6,890 nucleotides of DNA from contig JAITQY010000174.1 in the NCBI GenBank assembly GCA_031288675.1, positions 1-6,890 of the forward strand, in the 5' to 3' direction. Made by a program: the position numbers and the translations under genes. Origin of the DNA: Oscillospiraceae bacterium. Lineage in GTDB: Bacteria > Bacillota > Clostridia > Oscillospirales > Oscillospiraceae. Under the pieces are notes generated by a model. It had not been told where the DNA came from and did no database searches. It saw nothing but the letters and a program-made list of their open reading frames with translations. Position 1 is the stretch's first letter. Each line of letters opens with the position of its first letter. This document shows, one piece after another, positions 1-5,401 of the stretch.

Positions 1-1
1 A

Positions 2-589
2 TTTCGCCGCTTCGTCCGTTGCGTGTATGACGAAACCGAAGATTCGGTGAAAGACGTTTTCAGGCGGCTGTCAGGTAGTGCAAGCGCGTTTGACGCGCTC
101 GTTAAATGGCTGACAGACAACGGCTATCAGTATGCGTTCAACCCAAAAAATAATAATATGGAGCAGTCAGCCATAACGTTTATGAAAACGATTGACGGCA
201 GCGTGCCAAGCGGCGGTTTCGATATATATGACCATACTCATATCGGGGTTCGTATGGAGTTCAATGCGCTTGAGAAACCTCCGCAGAAGTTCTGCCTGAC
301 GATTCAAAAGCCCAGAGAAATTTTGAACGCATTCAGCGGGTTGCCGCCGGAAGTACAGAAATTCATCGTACAGCACCATTGCAAATGTGCCGGCTGTGGA
401 TATTGTACTCAGCGAAGCAGAGGCAAAAACAAACCGTTTACAATTTGTGCAGAATATGACGGAAAAACCTATCCGTTTTGCCCGATTCAGCACGTCTATA
501 CTTACCGCTGGACTGAATTGAACGATGAATTGAAGAACGGAATAACCGCATATCTTGATTATCTTCAGAACACAATACAAGCGTCCTGA
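2..589 (+). CDS. Unrecognised protein with a cysteine cluster, 5' end outside the window
   Basis: The reading frame is open from base 2 to a TGA ending at 589, giving about 195 visible residues. A GTG lies at 23-25 but has no ribosome binding site before it, so I treat the gene as running off the left edge. I do not recognise the family. The most telling feature is a cluster HHCKCAGCGYC near bases 374-406: four cysteines within nine residues after two histidines. Two further cysteines follow about 14 and 25 residues later (TIC, PFC). This looks like a structural zinc-binding or other metal-binding module; that is inference. There is no signal peptide or membrane segment in the visible part, so it is probably cytoplasmic. 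It ends 27 bases before the ATG of the broken GyrI-like gene on the same strand, so the two were probably co-transcribed. Confidence 0.7.
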   Translation, partial: FRRFVRCVYDETEDSVKDVFRRLSGSASAFDALVKWLTDNGYQYAFNPKNNNMEQSAITFMKTIDGSVPSGGFDIYDHTHIGVRMEFNALEKPPQKFCLTIQKPREILNAFSGLPPEVQKFIVQHHCKCAGCGYCTQRSRGKNKPFTICAEYDGKTYPFCPIQHVYTYRWTELNDELKNGITAYLDYLQNTIQAS

Positions 590-616
590 AAATCTCCGGA
601 AAGGAAACGAAAAAAA

Positions 617-760
617 ATGTCGGCACAATTTGAAAGTTTCAAGTATCTGCAACTGCCCGCCTTGCGGTTTATCGGCATTGACGCGTGGCGCACCCAAGAG
701 GGCTGGGGAGACCATTGCAGGGGTTCAAACTTCCAAACGGGCAAGCCCTTTGACACTTGA
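617..760 (+). pseudogene. Truncated GyrI-like (effector-binding domain) gene
   Basis: An ATG at 617 sits 9 bases after a purine-rich ribosome binding site (AAGGAAA, 601-607). The frame reads MSAQFESFKYLQLPALRFIG and then IDAWRTQEGWGD, which resembles the first strand and helix of GyrI-like/AraC effector-binding small proteins (L-P-x-x-R-F-I-G-I-D-A-W-R-T pattern). Those proteins normally run to about 150 residues or more. Here the likeness stops at about codon 32 (near base 712), and the frame closes at a TGA at 758-760 after 47 codons, the last ~15 of which look like nothing in the family. The neat start and abrupt loss suggest a 3' deletion or replacement rather than a real microprotein. 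The family call comes from memory of the motif, not from a search. The alternative is a genuine 47-residue protein, which I think is less likely. Confidence 0.5.
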
Positions 761-920
761 TTGCATAGCCACAGGGCGGTTATGGCTTTCAGCTCTGTGG
801 CTATGTAATTGGTTTTGTGCTATGTGCAATTACTCCATCACTAATAGGACATTTAGTGGGGTATTTCGGAACCTTTTTTCGGAAAAAAAGCCTCTGCCAA
901 TTTGCGGGCAAAATTTCCGC
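711..920. other. Non-coding stretch after the gene break
   Basis: After the GyrI-like similarity ends there is no convincing gene until 1035. One plus-strand frame stays open through this stretch (from about 555 to 953). However, it has no ribosome binding site, overlaps the end of the upstream gene, and has an odd composition rich in Cys, Trp and Ser. The stretch contains the large hairpin at 760-809 and a third related copy of its arm (CTATGTGCAAT, around 820-830). An A/T run, TTTTTTCGGAAAAAA, lies around 873-887. It could be a scar of a lost mobile element, but no transposase, target-site duplication or terminal repeat pair can be shown. Confidence 0.4.
760..809. repeat. Strong inverted repeat / stem-loop
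   Basis: The left arm is attgcatagccacag (760-774) and the right arm is ctgtggctatgtaat (795-809). They are complementary over 15 positions with a single G-T at one pair. The stem extends inward by a wobble and two more pairs (776-777 with 792-793), leaving a loop of about 14 bases. There is no T-run after the right arm, so it is not a standard intrinsic terminator. A partial third copy of the arm lies just downstream. What it does is unknown: candidates are a structured RNA, a mobile-element end, or a fold-back left by rearrangement. Confidence 0.65.
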
Positions 921-949
921 TTGCAATCTGCAGAAGTTTGTGATATAAT
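921..949 (+). promoter_or_regulatory. Sigma-A-type promoter for the 1035 gene
   Basis: TTGCAA (921-926) is followed after exactly 17 bases by TATAAT (944-949), and the -10 has the TGn extension (TGA at 941-943). Transcription should begin near 956, leaving a leader of about 80 bases before the ATG at 1035. The two genes at 1035 and 1343 have no better promoter between them, so this one probably serves both. Confidence 0.75.
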
Positions 950-1034
950 ATAGTTATGCTTTTTTTATGTCCGCGCAAGTGGCATTGAAATACAGAGATT
1001 TTACGGATTTTTCATGGAGAGGGTGATTGGCATA

Positions 1035-1280
1035 ATGTCAATATTCGGAGAATTTTGGAAATCCCTGGGTCCGGTCGGTCCGTGCGCCGCTCTTTTTGTC
1101 ATAGGCGTGCTCCTTATTTTAGGCATTGCCTTTAATTGGAAGTGGCTGTACCCTTCTTCGCGCAAATACCCAAATTATAAACCCGGCATTCGCAGGGTAT
1201 TGACGCTGGTCGTCGGCATTATGCTGGTAATCTGCAGCGTTTTTTTCTACATAATCCGCGATTCGTTATACTGGCTTTAA
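1035..1280 (+). CDS. Small two-helix membrane protein, possibly Imm17-like
   Basis: This 81-residue protein has two hydrophobic segments, about residues 15-33 (CAALFVIGVLLILGIAF) and 54-74 (RVLTLVVGIMLVICSVFFYI). They are joined by a basic loop (R43, K44, K49, R53, R54), so by the positive-inside rule the loop is cytoplasmic and both ends lie outside. I chose the ATG at 1035 because the purine-rich GGAGAGGGTG (1015-1024) lies just upstream of it. The in-frame ATG at 1014 overlaps that site and has none of its own. Size, the paired helices and the W-x-W-L motif after helix 1 recall the Imm17 family of two-helix immunity proteins. That match is by memory and weak; no cognate toxin is visible. 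A hairpin and then the 1343 gene follow on the same strand, suggesting a two-gene transcript. Confidence 0.75.
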   Translation: MSIFGEFWKSLGPVGPCAALFVIGVLLILGIAFNWKWLYPSSRKYPNYKPGIRRVLTLVVGIMLVICSVFFYIIRDSLYWL

Positions 1281-1288
1281 TAACTCAA

Positions 1289-1315
1289 CGACTATCGGCT
1301 GAAAGCCGATAGTCG
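1289..1315 (+). other. Perfect intercistronic hairpin without a U-tract
   Basis: The arms CGACTATCGGC (1289-1299) and GCCGATAGTCG (1305-1315) pair perfectly over 11 bases around a TGAAA loop, in the 62-base gap between the two small genes. The sequence after it (ACAATAAAC) has no T-run, so it should not be an efficient intrinsic terminator. It is better read as an RNA stability or processing element that may set different levels for the two genes. Confidence 0.6.
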
Positions 1316-1342
1316 ACAATAAACAGGAAGAGGTTGACTTTA

Positions 1343-1807
1343 ATGGGACTGCTTAACAAGATGATGGGGCTTGGCGGCGCTAAGTCTGATGCGAAAAAAC
1401 AGGAAATCCGTGATGTATTCAACGCGCGGGTTGAAAACGGCGCAGAGTATACCGTTCTTGCGGCGATGAATTTAGTTACGGAAAAAAAGTTTCTTAAAGA
1501 AGTTCGGACATATTACAACTACATAATCGGATACAAGGACTCAGAAAACCCGGAAATTGTAGTTATCTCTACAGATAGCGAGGTGTCGAGAGTCGGGGAG
1601 CCTATTTGCTGCAAAAAAAGCGACTGCCTAAAGGCGAATTACCTTGAAAAAGCGGGATTGTTCACGATTGAACACCCCGCACTTGAAAACCAAGCACTGA
1701 ACTTTAGCATAATCTTGACTTCTGCCTTAGGATACACGATAAGCGTGTCATATTTAGAGGAATATGCGCCTTTTACAGAGTTCTTCAAGACGCGGTTTGT
1801 AGTTTAG
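1343..1807 (+). CDS. Unrecognised 154-residue protein
   Basis: I do not recognise this family. The start is the ATG at 1343, 9 bases after AGGAAGAGG (1325-1333); an upstream in-frame TTG at 1334 directly abuts that site and is discarded. The protein opens with a Met/Gly-rich amphipathic stretch (MGLLNKMMGLGG) and a charged helix (residues about 13-33). The body mixes strands and helices, with a small cysteine group CCKKSDC at residues 89-95. The C-terminus is FxxFFKTRF-like and hydrophobic. There is no signal peptide or clear membrane helix. It follows the two-helix membrane protein by 62 bases and is probably on the same transcript. A paired membrane-plus-soluble role, such as immunity or stress response, is only a guess. 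Confidence 0.7.
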   Translation: MGLLNKMMGLGGAKSDAKKQEIRDVFNARVENGAEYTVLAAMNLVTEKKFLKEVRTYYNYIIGYKDSENPEIVVISTDSEVSRVGEPICCKKSDCLKANYLEKAGLFTIEHPALENQALNFSIILTSALGYTISVSYLEEYAPFTEFFKTRFVV

Positions 1808-2245
1808 TAAACCGCTCTGCGCGCTCAACTCGACCGAGTAGATAATCGCTGTGGGGAGCGGCGTCCGCTTCACTCTTGCCGAACTGCTCGCATTCCGCAG
1901 AGCCATGCTGAACAATACCGCAACGACGGACGCGTACGATTACATGCTGACTATCGGTATATTGGTGCAATGGGGCGTTTGCGTTTAATAAAGATGAAAT
2001 CATAAAAAATTCGCAGTATGAGTTTTATATATTTACTGCGTAAGCCGCGCCGCTTTTCGCGCAATACAGGCGAATCCCAACCGCCTCTTTGATCAACCGT
2101 CAAGGGGCGATTTTGTTTTCACCGCTCGCATAATATAAGACTGAAATAAATGGTATCGTTGCCGCTTGGCGCCAACTGTGCGGAGAGTTGCGGACGTCTG
2201 CTCAGAGTGCAACGTTAAGCTGAGTTCGTGTCCACCGTATGATGT
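1808..2245. other. Long intergenic region with a short uncertain ORF
   Basis: This 438-base gap has no clear gene. The only noteworthy plus-strand frame runs from a GTG at 1851 to a TAA at 1986-1988 (45 residues, including FTLAELLAFRRAML and TDAYDYMLTIGILVQWG). It looks protein-like but has no ribosome binding site and begins within a 7-base hairpin (1855-1861 with 1865-1871), so it may be a gene remnant. Other structure includes an inverted repeat cgcagta/tactgcg (2012-2018 and 2034-2040), the terminator-like hairpin at 2082-2119, a 10-base palindrome TTGGCGCCAA (2166-2175) and a weak gttgc/gcaac stem (2187-2213). I find no clear terminator for the minus-strand methyltransferase gene that ends at 2246. 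Confidence 0.45.
2082..2119 (+). terminator. Probable intrinsic terminator for the small-gene transcript
   Basis: CGCCTCTTTGA (2082-2092) can pair with TCAAGGGGCG (2100-2109), allowing one bulged base and a G-U pair, around a 7-base loop. It is followed by ATTTTGTTTT. In the plus direction this is a normal terminator shape. It lies 275 bases beyond the 1343 gene, so the transcript would carry a long tail or include the short ORF at 1851. Confidence 0.5.
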
Positions 2246-3070
2246 TTAGTCAATCTCTTTGATGTTTCTCGCAAACATACGATTGGCGGCATGTTTATGC
2301 GGCACACCGGAAGAATTGCAGTCAAACACATACTCACAGCAGTTTTCAATGTACCAGTCGTGAAAATACGTGAACAGCTCGCCGGACTTCCAGGCGTAAA
2401 TAGGGGTTTTCTCAGGAGCGCGGGGGATGAACGGCTTATTTACGAATGTTTGAAACGCTGCAAGACCGCCATCGTTGACGTGTGATTTATAGTTGGCCAT
2501 AATCTCGGCGCGCAAATCTGGTTTGATGTATGCAAACACGCCGCTTGAGTACAAAATATCGTAGTTTTCGGTAAGGCGGTAATGCAGCAGGTTGGCGGTG
2601 AAAGTGTTCACGGTGACCCGCGCTTTCTCCGCGAGTGACCGTGCCTTTTCAATCCCTGCTTCCGACAAATCAAACGCGCTAACGATATAACCGCAGCGAG
2701 CGAAGAACACAGCGTCCTTTCCCTCGCCGCAGCCAATATCAAGCAGCTTCAGCGGTCGGGTCGGCGGAAGATAGCGCAGGACGTCATAACACATCGTTGA
2801 CGGCTCCACGCCCCAGTAATAATCCTCGCTGTCGTAGACTTTGTTGTAGTGAATACTCGCCGAAGTCTGGTCAATCCCGAACAGTTTATCAGTTGACACG
2901 CCAAGTTCCGCCGCGAGTGCGGGCATAAGCGTTACATCGGGGAATGACTCGCCGCGTTCCCATTTACTTACTGCGGGAGCGGACACATTCAGCCGGCCGG
3001 CAAGCTGTTCCTGCGTCAAACCGTGCTGCGCGCGCAGCGCCTTTATGGTATCGCCAAAGTTTCTGTTCAT
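2246..3070 (-). CDS. XRE-family regulator fused to a SAM-dependent methyltransferase
   Basis: This 274-residue protein has two domains. Residues about 6-62 are an XRE/Cro-type helix-turn-helix: IKALRAQHGLTQEQLAGRLN, then VSAPAVSKWERG, then a regular PALAAELGVSTDKLFG end. Residues about 80-270 form a class I SAM-dependent methyltransferase: motif I LLDIGCGEGKDA (109-120), an acidic strand end AFDLS (132-136) expected to hold the SAM ribose, a TANLLHY segment (158-164) and YDILYSSGVFAYI (170-182). The methyl-acceptor is unknown; the domain is of the general Methyltransf_11/25 and TehB-like type. The start ATG at 3068-3070 has GGAGGT (complement of 3076-3081) 5 bases upstream; the longer frame reaching 3121 would overlap the promoter. 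It is divergent from hpf, and the palindromes in its promoter suggest autoregulation. I am sure of both domains and unsure of the role. Confidence 0.9.
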   Translation of the reverse strand: MNRNFGDTIKALRAQHGLTQEQLAGRLNVSAPAVSKWERGESFPDVTLMPALAAELGVSTDKLFGIDQTSASIHYNKVYDSEDYYWGVEPSTMCYDVLRYLPPTRPLKLLDIGCGEGKDAVFFARCGYIVSAFDLSEAGIEKARSLAEKARVTVNTFTANLLHYRLTENYDILYSSGVFAYIKPDLRAEIMANYKSHVNDGGLAAFQTFVNKPFIPRAPEKTPIYAWKSGELFTYFHDWYIENCCEYVFDCNSSGVPHKHAANRMFARNIKEID

Positions 3071-3094
3071 AGAATACCTCCGTGTAGTTAGATT

Positions 3095-3146
3095 TGTTCC
3101 GGAACATATTAAAGATACCACAAAATCAAAAAAAGTTCAACGGAAC
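3095..3146. promoter_or_regulatory. Candidate operators for the XRE-methyltransferase
   Basis: A perfect 12-base palindrome TGTTCCGGAACA lies at 3095-3106, between the methyltransferase gene's -10 and its ribosome binding site. A related GTTC-4-GAAC site (gttcaacggaac, 3135-3146) covers the -35. XRE regulators commonly repress their own promoter through such short dyads. The binding is inferred; the symmetry is seen. Confidence 0.5.
3112..3140 (-). promoter_or_regulatory. Promoter of the XRE-methyltransferase gene
   Basis: On the minus strand, TTGAAC (complement of 3135-3140) is followed after 17 bases, largely T, by TATCTT (complement of 3112-3117). Transcription would begin near 3105, inside the palindrome at 3095-3106. 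Confidence 0.55.
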
Positions 3147-3233
3147 AGTACGCCAGCTGAGTTTAACTATGGGTTAAATTTAATTGTTTAGTCCAATTTG
3201 AAATGAAGATATATTCCGGTTTGTATTATGTAA

Positions 3234-3262
3234 TTGACAAAGCCGGAAAGGTGTGCTATACT
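3234..3262 (+). promoter_or_regulatory. Strong sigma-A promoter of hpf
   Basis: A consensus TTGACA (3234-3239), a 17-base spacer and TATACT (3257-3262) precede hpf by a short leader; transcription should begin near 3269. The -35 is embedded in an imperfect inverted repeat, ttccggtttgt (3214-3224) and acaaagccggaa (3237-3248, one extra base). Its TTCCGG/CCGGAA ends resemble the methyltransferase-side operators. No sigma-B or sigma-H type signal is evident. Confidence 0.85.
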
Positions 3263-3296
3263 GAAGTCGTAAAAATCTATGAAGGGAGACGCAGCT

Positions 3297-3863
3297 ATGA
3301 AATTTACATTCTACGAGAAGAGCAGCGAGAAAAACGCAGTGCTTACCGACGAGCTTAAAGCCTATGCGGAGAAGAAAATCTCCAAGGTGGAGCGTTTATT
3401 CCGCGACAGCAGCGGCTGTGACGCCAACGTTCGCGTTTGGTCGGAACGCGGTCGCTACGGAGTAGAAGTCACGCTTACCGTAAGCGGTTTATTCTTCCGT
3501 GTCAGTGAGCTTACCAGCGATGCCAAAGCAAGCGTAGACAGCGCGGTTGCCGCTCTTGAGCGTCAGGCGCGCAAACACAAAACTAAGCTTGCCAAGCGTA
3601 TTCGCGGGGGAATGAACGAACCCGAACTTGCCGCAATCCCGTATTTAGCTGATGACACAGACGCCGGAGAAAGCGAGTTCAAGATTTCCCGTATCAAGCG
3701 CTTTGCGATTAAACCAATGAGCGTTGATGAGGCGATACTTCAAATGAACTTGCTTGGGCATCAGTTCTTTGCGTTCCGCAATGAGGATGAGGGCGGAGCT
3801 TTCGCCATTGTGTATATCCGCAAGGACGGCACATACGGTCAAATAACGAGCATAGACGATTAA
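3297..3863 (+). CDS. hpf: Long-form ribosome hibernation promoting factor
   Basis: This 188-residue protein belongs to the long HPF family, which dimerises 70S ribosomes into inactive 100S particles in stationary phase or starvation. Residues 1 to about 100 form the S30AE/YfiA domain that binds at the decoding centre: MKFTFYEKSSEKNAVLTDEL, then YAEKKISKVERLF and a basic helix ARKHKTKLAKRIRG at 91-104. An acidic linker (about 105-128) joins the C-terminal dimerisation domain (about 129-186), which has the family pattern IxRxKRFxxKPMSVDEAxxQMxLLGHxFFxFRN and ends IVYIRKDGTYGQI. The ATG at 3297 is preceded by GAAGGGAG (3281-3288) with 8 bases between. The earlier in-frame ATG at 3279 overlaps that site and is rejected. 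Length is normal for the long form, and the gene is monocistronic, ending at a strong terminator. Confidence 0.96.
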   Translation: MKFTFYEKSSEKNAVLTDELKAYAEKKISKVERLFRDSSGCDANVRVWSERGRYGVEVTLTVSGLFFRVSELTSDAKASVDSAVAALERQARKHKTKLAKRIRGGMNEPELAAIPYLADDTDAGESEFKISRIKRFAIKPMSVDEAILQMNLLGHQFFAFRNEDEGGAFAIVYIRKDGTYGQITSIDD

Positions 3864-3876
3864 TTACTTTATGCAG

Positions 3877-3905
3877 GCGGAGCGGCAGATTGCCGCTCCG
3901 CTTTT
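3877..3905 (+). terminator. Intrinsic terminator of hpf
   Basis: GCGGAGCGGCA (3877-3887) and TGCCGCTCCGC (3891-3901) form a perfect 11-base GC-rich stem with a 3-base loop. TTTT follows, then more T-rich sequence, 13 bases after the hpf stop codon. Confidence 0.92.
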
Positions 3906-3971
3906 GAAATTTTGCTTTGTGCTGTTAACATTTAGCTGACAATAAAAATTATAAGGTATCAAAATATAATA

Positions 3972-4006
3972 AGCACAGACCGAATAATTATTATTCGGTC
4001 TGTGTT
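3972..4006 (-). terminator. Terminator of the NlpC/P60 gene, possibly two-way
   Basis: A 14-15 base stem, cacagaccgaataa (3974-3987) with its complement ending at 4004, sits 14 bases beyond the hydrolase stop. Read on the minus strand it is followed by CTTATTATATTTT, a broken but U-rich tail. It lies between two convergent genes and could also stop read-through from hpf. Confidence 0.8.
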
Positions 4007-4019
4007 AATGATTATGAAA

Positions 4020-5003
4020 TCAAAATACTCTGCGCCCTGTAATATAAGTCTTATCATAATAACTGTCGGAAAGGTTGTTTAGTTTGACCGTATCTCCTCC
4101 GCTGGAGCTGTGGATGAATACGCCGTCACCGAGATACATTCCGACGTGATTGACGCTTCCGCCCGGACCGAAGAACACAAGATCGCCAAGCTGTAAATCA
4201 TCCTTACTTACTTTCGTGCCGAGCTTACTCTGTCTGCCGGAATTATGCGGCAGATCATAGCCGTGCTGCTGGGCGATATAGTAGATAAATCCGGAACAAT
4301 CAAAGCCGGTTTCAGGGCTTATTCCGCCGTATTTGTAGTCGATACCTATAAGGCTCATTCCTAAATCCGCCATCGCGCCGATTGTTGTGTTTGTATCGAA
4401 CGACAGTGAGTGAGTACTGTTTGTGTAACTGTAGTTTTTAGCGGATTTGACCGTAACAGGTGTTCCGGAGGAACTTGTTTCTGCAACTGTATTATCTGAG
4501 GCAAAGATTATACGTACGTAATCGCTGTGTATGTAGCCGGTTTTACCATCGTCAAGTTCAACTTTATACCACTTGGTAAAGGCGCCGATTACATCAACGG
4601 TTTTTCCGAGACCAAGCTGTTTGATCACTCCGGCATCCTGATCCGGCTTCTCACGCACGTTGACGATTTCACCGACGATTTCACCAGTACCCACCGGGAA
4701 AACAGCTCCGTCAATCGGAGCGACGAACTCCGCTTTCATAAATCCGCGTTTACCGCGGTAAACGACTTCATACCATTCGTTATTTGCCCATTTGATGATA
4801 ACGACATTGTCGGACTTATTCGCCTGTGCAAGCGAAACAGAGCCTGTATTCGGCTGTTCACGTAAGTTTACATCGTTACCCTTTACAATACCCGCGCCCT
4901 CATTAGCGGCGGACGCTTTGGCTCCGCCTAAGGCAATCACTAAGCACATTACTGCTAAGGTCATAATAATAGCGCTAAGTTTTTTATATCTCTTTAGTAC
5001 CAA
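4020..5003 (-). CDS. Secreted NlpC/P60 peptidoglycan hydrolase with two SH3b domains
   Basis: This 327-residue exported enzyme is predicted to cut peptide bonds in peptidoglycan stems. Residues 1-32 are a signal peptide: KRYKK, a hydrophobic core, and AKASA as the likely cleavage site. Two bacterial SH3 domains follow at about 37-95 and 107-165, each with the VNLREQP/VNVREKP motif and a GF/GYIHSDYV end; these usually anchor the enzyme to the wall. A Ser/Thr/Asn-rich linker (about 170-206) leads to the NlpC/P60 domain (about 208-327). This carries the catalytic Cys236 in FDCSGF, His286 in NHVGMY and a third polar residue at about His298 in FIHSS. The start is TTG at 5001-5003, with AGGGGGA (complement of 5013-5019) 9 bases upstream. 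The first ATG lies inside the signal-peptide core and would remove its positive end, so TTG is preferred. The gene has its own terminator and probably its own promoter. Confidence 0.94.
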   Translation of the reverse strand: MVLKRYKKLSAIIMTLAVMCLVIALGGAKASAANEGAGIVKGNDVNLREQPNTGSVSLAQANKSDNVVIIKWANNEWYEVVYRGKRGFMKAEFVAPIDGAVFPVGTGEIVGEIVNVREKPDQDAGVIKQLGLGKTVDVIGAFTKWYKVELDDGKTGYIHSDYVRIIFASDNTVAETSSSGTPVTVKSAKNYSYTNSTHSLSFDTNTTIGAMADLGMSLIGIDYKYGGISPETGFDCSGFIYYIAQQHGYDLPHNSGRQSKLGTKVSKDDLQLGDLVFFGPGGSVNHVGMYLGDGVFIHSSSGGDTVKLNNLSDSYYDKTYITGRRVF

Positions 5004-5050
5004 TTTAAGAATTCCCCCTATGGTTTGCGACCCTGAGGAAATCTGTACAG

Positions 5051-5079
5051 CTTATCCTGATTGGCGGTTATTTTTTCAA
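5051..5079 (-). promoter_or_regulatory. Possible promoter of the NlpC/P60 gene
   Basis: On the minus strand, TTGAAA (complement of 5074-5079) is followed after 17 bases by GATAAG (complement of 5051-5056), which is a moderate match. The -35 lies in the last codons of the upstream small gene. With only 64 bases between the two genes, read-through from upstream is equally possible. Confidence 0.4.
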
Positions 5080-5370
5080 ATACCGGTCTAACCAAGTTGC
5101 GGCTAAGTCTATAGCCGTGTACAATCCTTCTTTTGTAGCTTTGTTAACTACACGGTCGCGTGATTTTATTTCAGGATCTGTCATCAGCAGTTTTAGTTCC
5201 ACTAATTTTGACATATCAAGGTCTTTGACCTTCTCGGTCTTAGCTACCCGCATTTGAACGATATATGGAGAAGTAACGTCACCGTAGTAAATGATTCCGT
5301 TCTCCGCGCCCTGACGCTGCAGGGGATATCCTCGGTAGCTCAAGGTTTTTGCCGTTTTCTTTTCGGCCAT
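5068..5370 (-). CDS. Small conserved-looking protein of unknown function
   Basis: This 100-residue, lysine-rich protein has no signal peptide or membrane segment. The start ATG at 5368-5370 has AAGGAGGG immediately upstream (spacing about 4-5 bases). A longer frame to 5409 would begin at the promoter and is rejected. The body reads SYRGYPLQR, IIYYGDVTSPYIVQMRV and LVELKLLMTDPEIKSRDRVV, then a C-terminal helix GLYTAIDLAATWLDRYLKK. That suggests a small beta-rich fold closed by a helix, folded and under selection rather than spurious. I have an impression of similar short hypothetical proteins in clostridia but cannot name a family. It has a near-consensus promoter of its own, so it is probably well expressed. 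It lies between ireB and the wall hydrolase, which does not define a job. Confidence 0.85.
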   Translation of the reverse strand: MAEKKTAKTLSYRGYPLQRQGAENGIIYYGDVTSPYIVQMRVAKTEKVKDLDMSKLVELKLLMTDPEIKSRDRVVNKATKEGLYTAIDLAATWLDRYLKK

Positions 5371-5384
5371 TATGCCCTCCTTCC

Positions 5385-5401
5385 ATTCGGTGTAACCGAA
5401 T
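5385..5401. promoter_or_regulatory. Palindrome at the transcription start of the 100-residue gene
   Basis: ATTCGGT (5385-5391) and ACCGAAT (5395-5401) are perfect inverted repeats around GTA. They overlap the -10 edge and the expected start site (near 5393) of the minus-strand promoter. A repressor site is plausible; alternatively the arms could form a hairpin at the very 5' end of the mRNA. Confidence 0.4.

Noticed and set aside
167..715. A 182-codon open frame on the minus strand
   Set aside because: It is antisense to the cysteine-cluster gene and the GyrI-like fragment, with no ribosome binding site or recognisable motif; the plus-strand frames are the better readings.
555..953. A 132-codon open frame on the plus strand
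   Set aside because: It overlaps the end of the upstream gene, lacks a ribosome binding site, runs through the 760-809 hairpin and the promoter, and has an unnatural Cys/Trp/Ser-rich composition.
1289..1315. The perfect hairpin as an intrinsic terminator
   Set aside because: No T-run follows it on either strand close enough to the stem, so I list it as an intercistronic hairpin instead.
1785..2003. A 72-codon minus-strand frame over the intergenic gap
   Set aside because: Its composition is not protein-like, it overlaps the end of the 1343 gene, and it has no ribosome binding site or promoter.
2166..2175. The palindrome TTGGCGCCAA as an operator
   Set aside because: It is 10 bases long with no promoter beside it, so chance occurrence is likely.
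4527..4865. A 112-codon plus-strand frame
   Set aside because: It lies wholly antisense to the well-supported SH3 domains of the NlpC/P60 gene.
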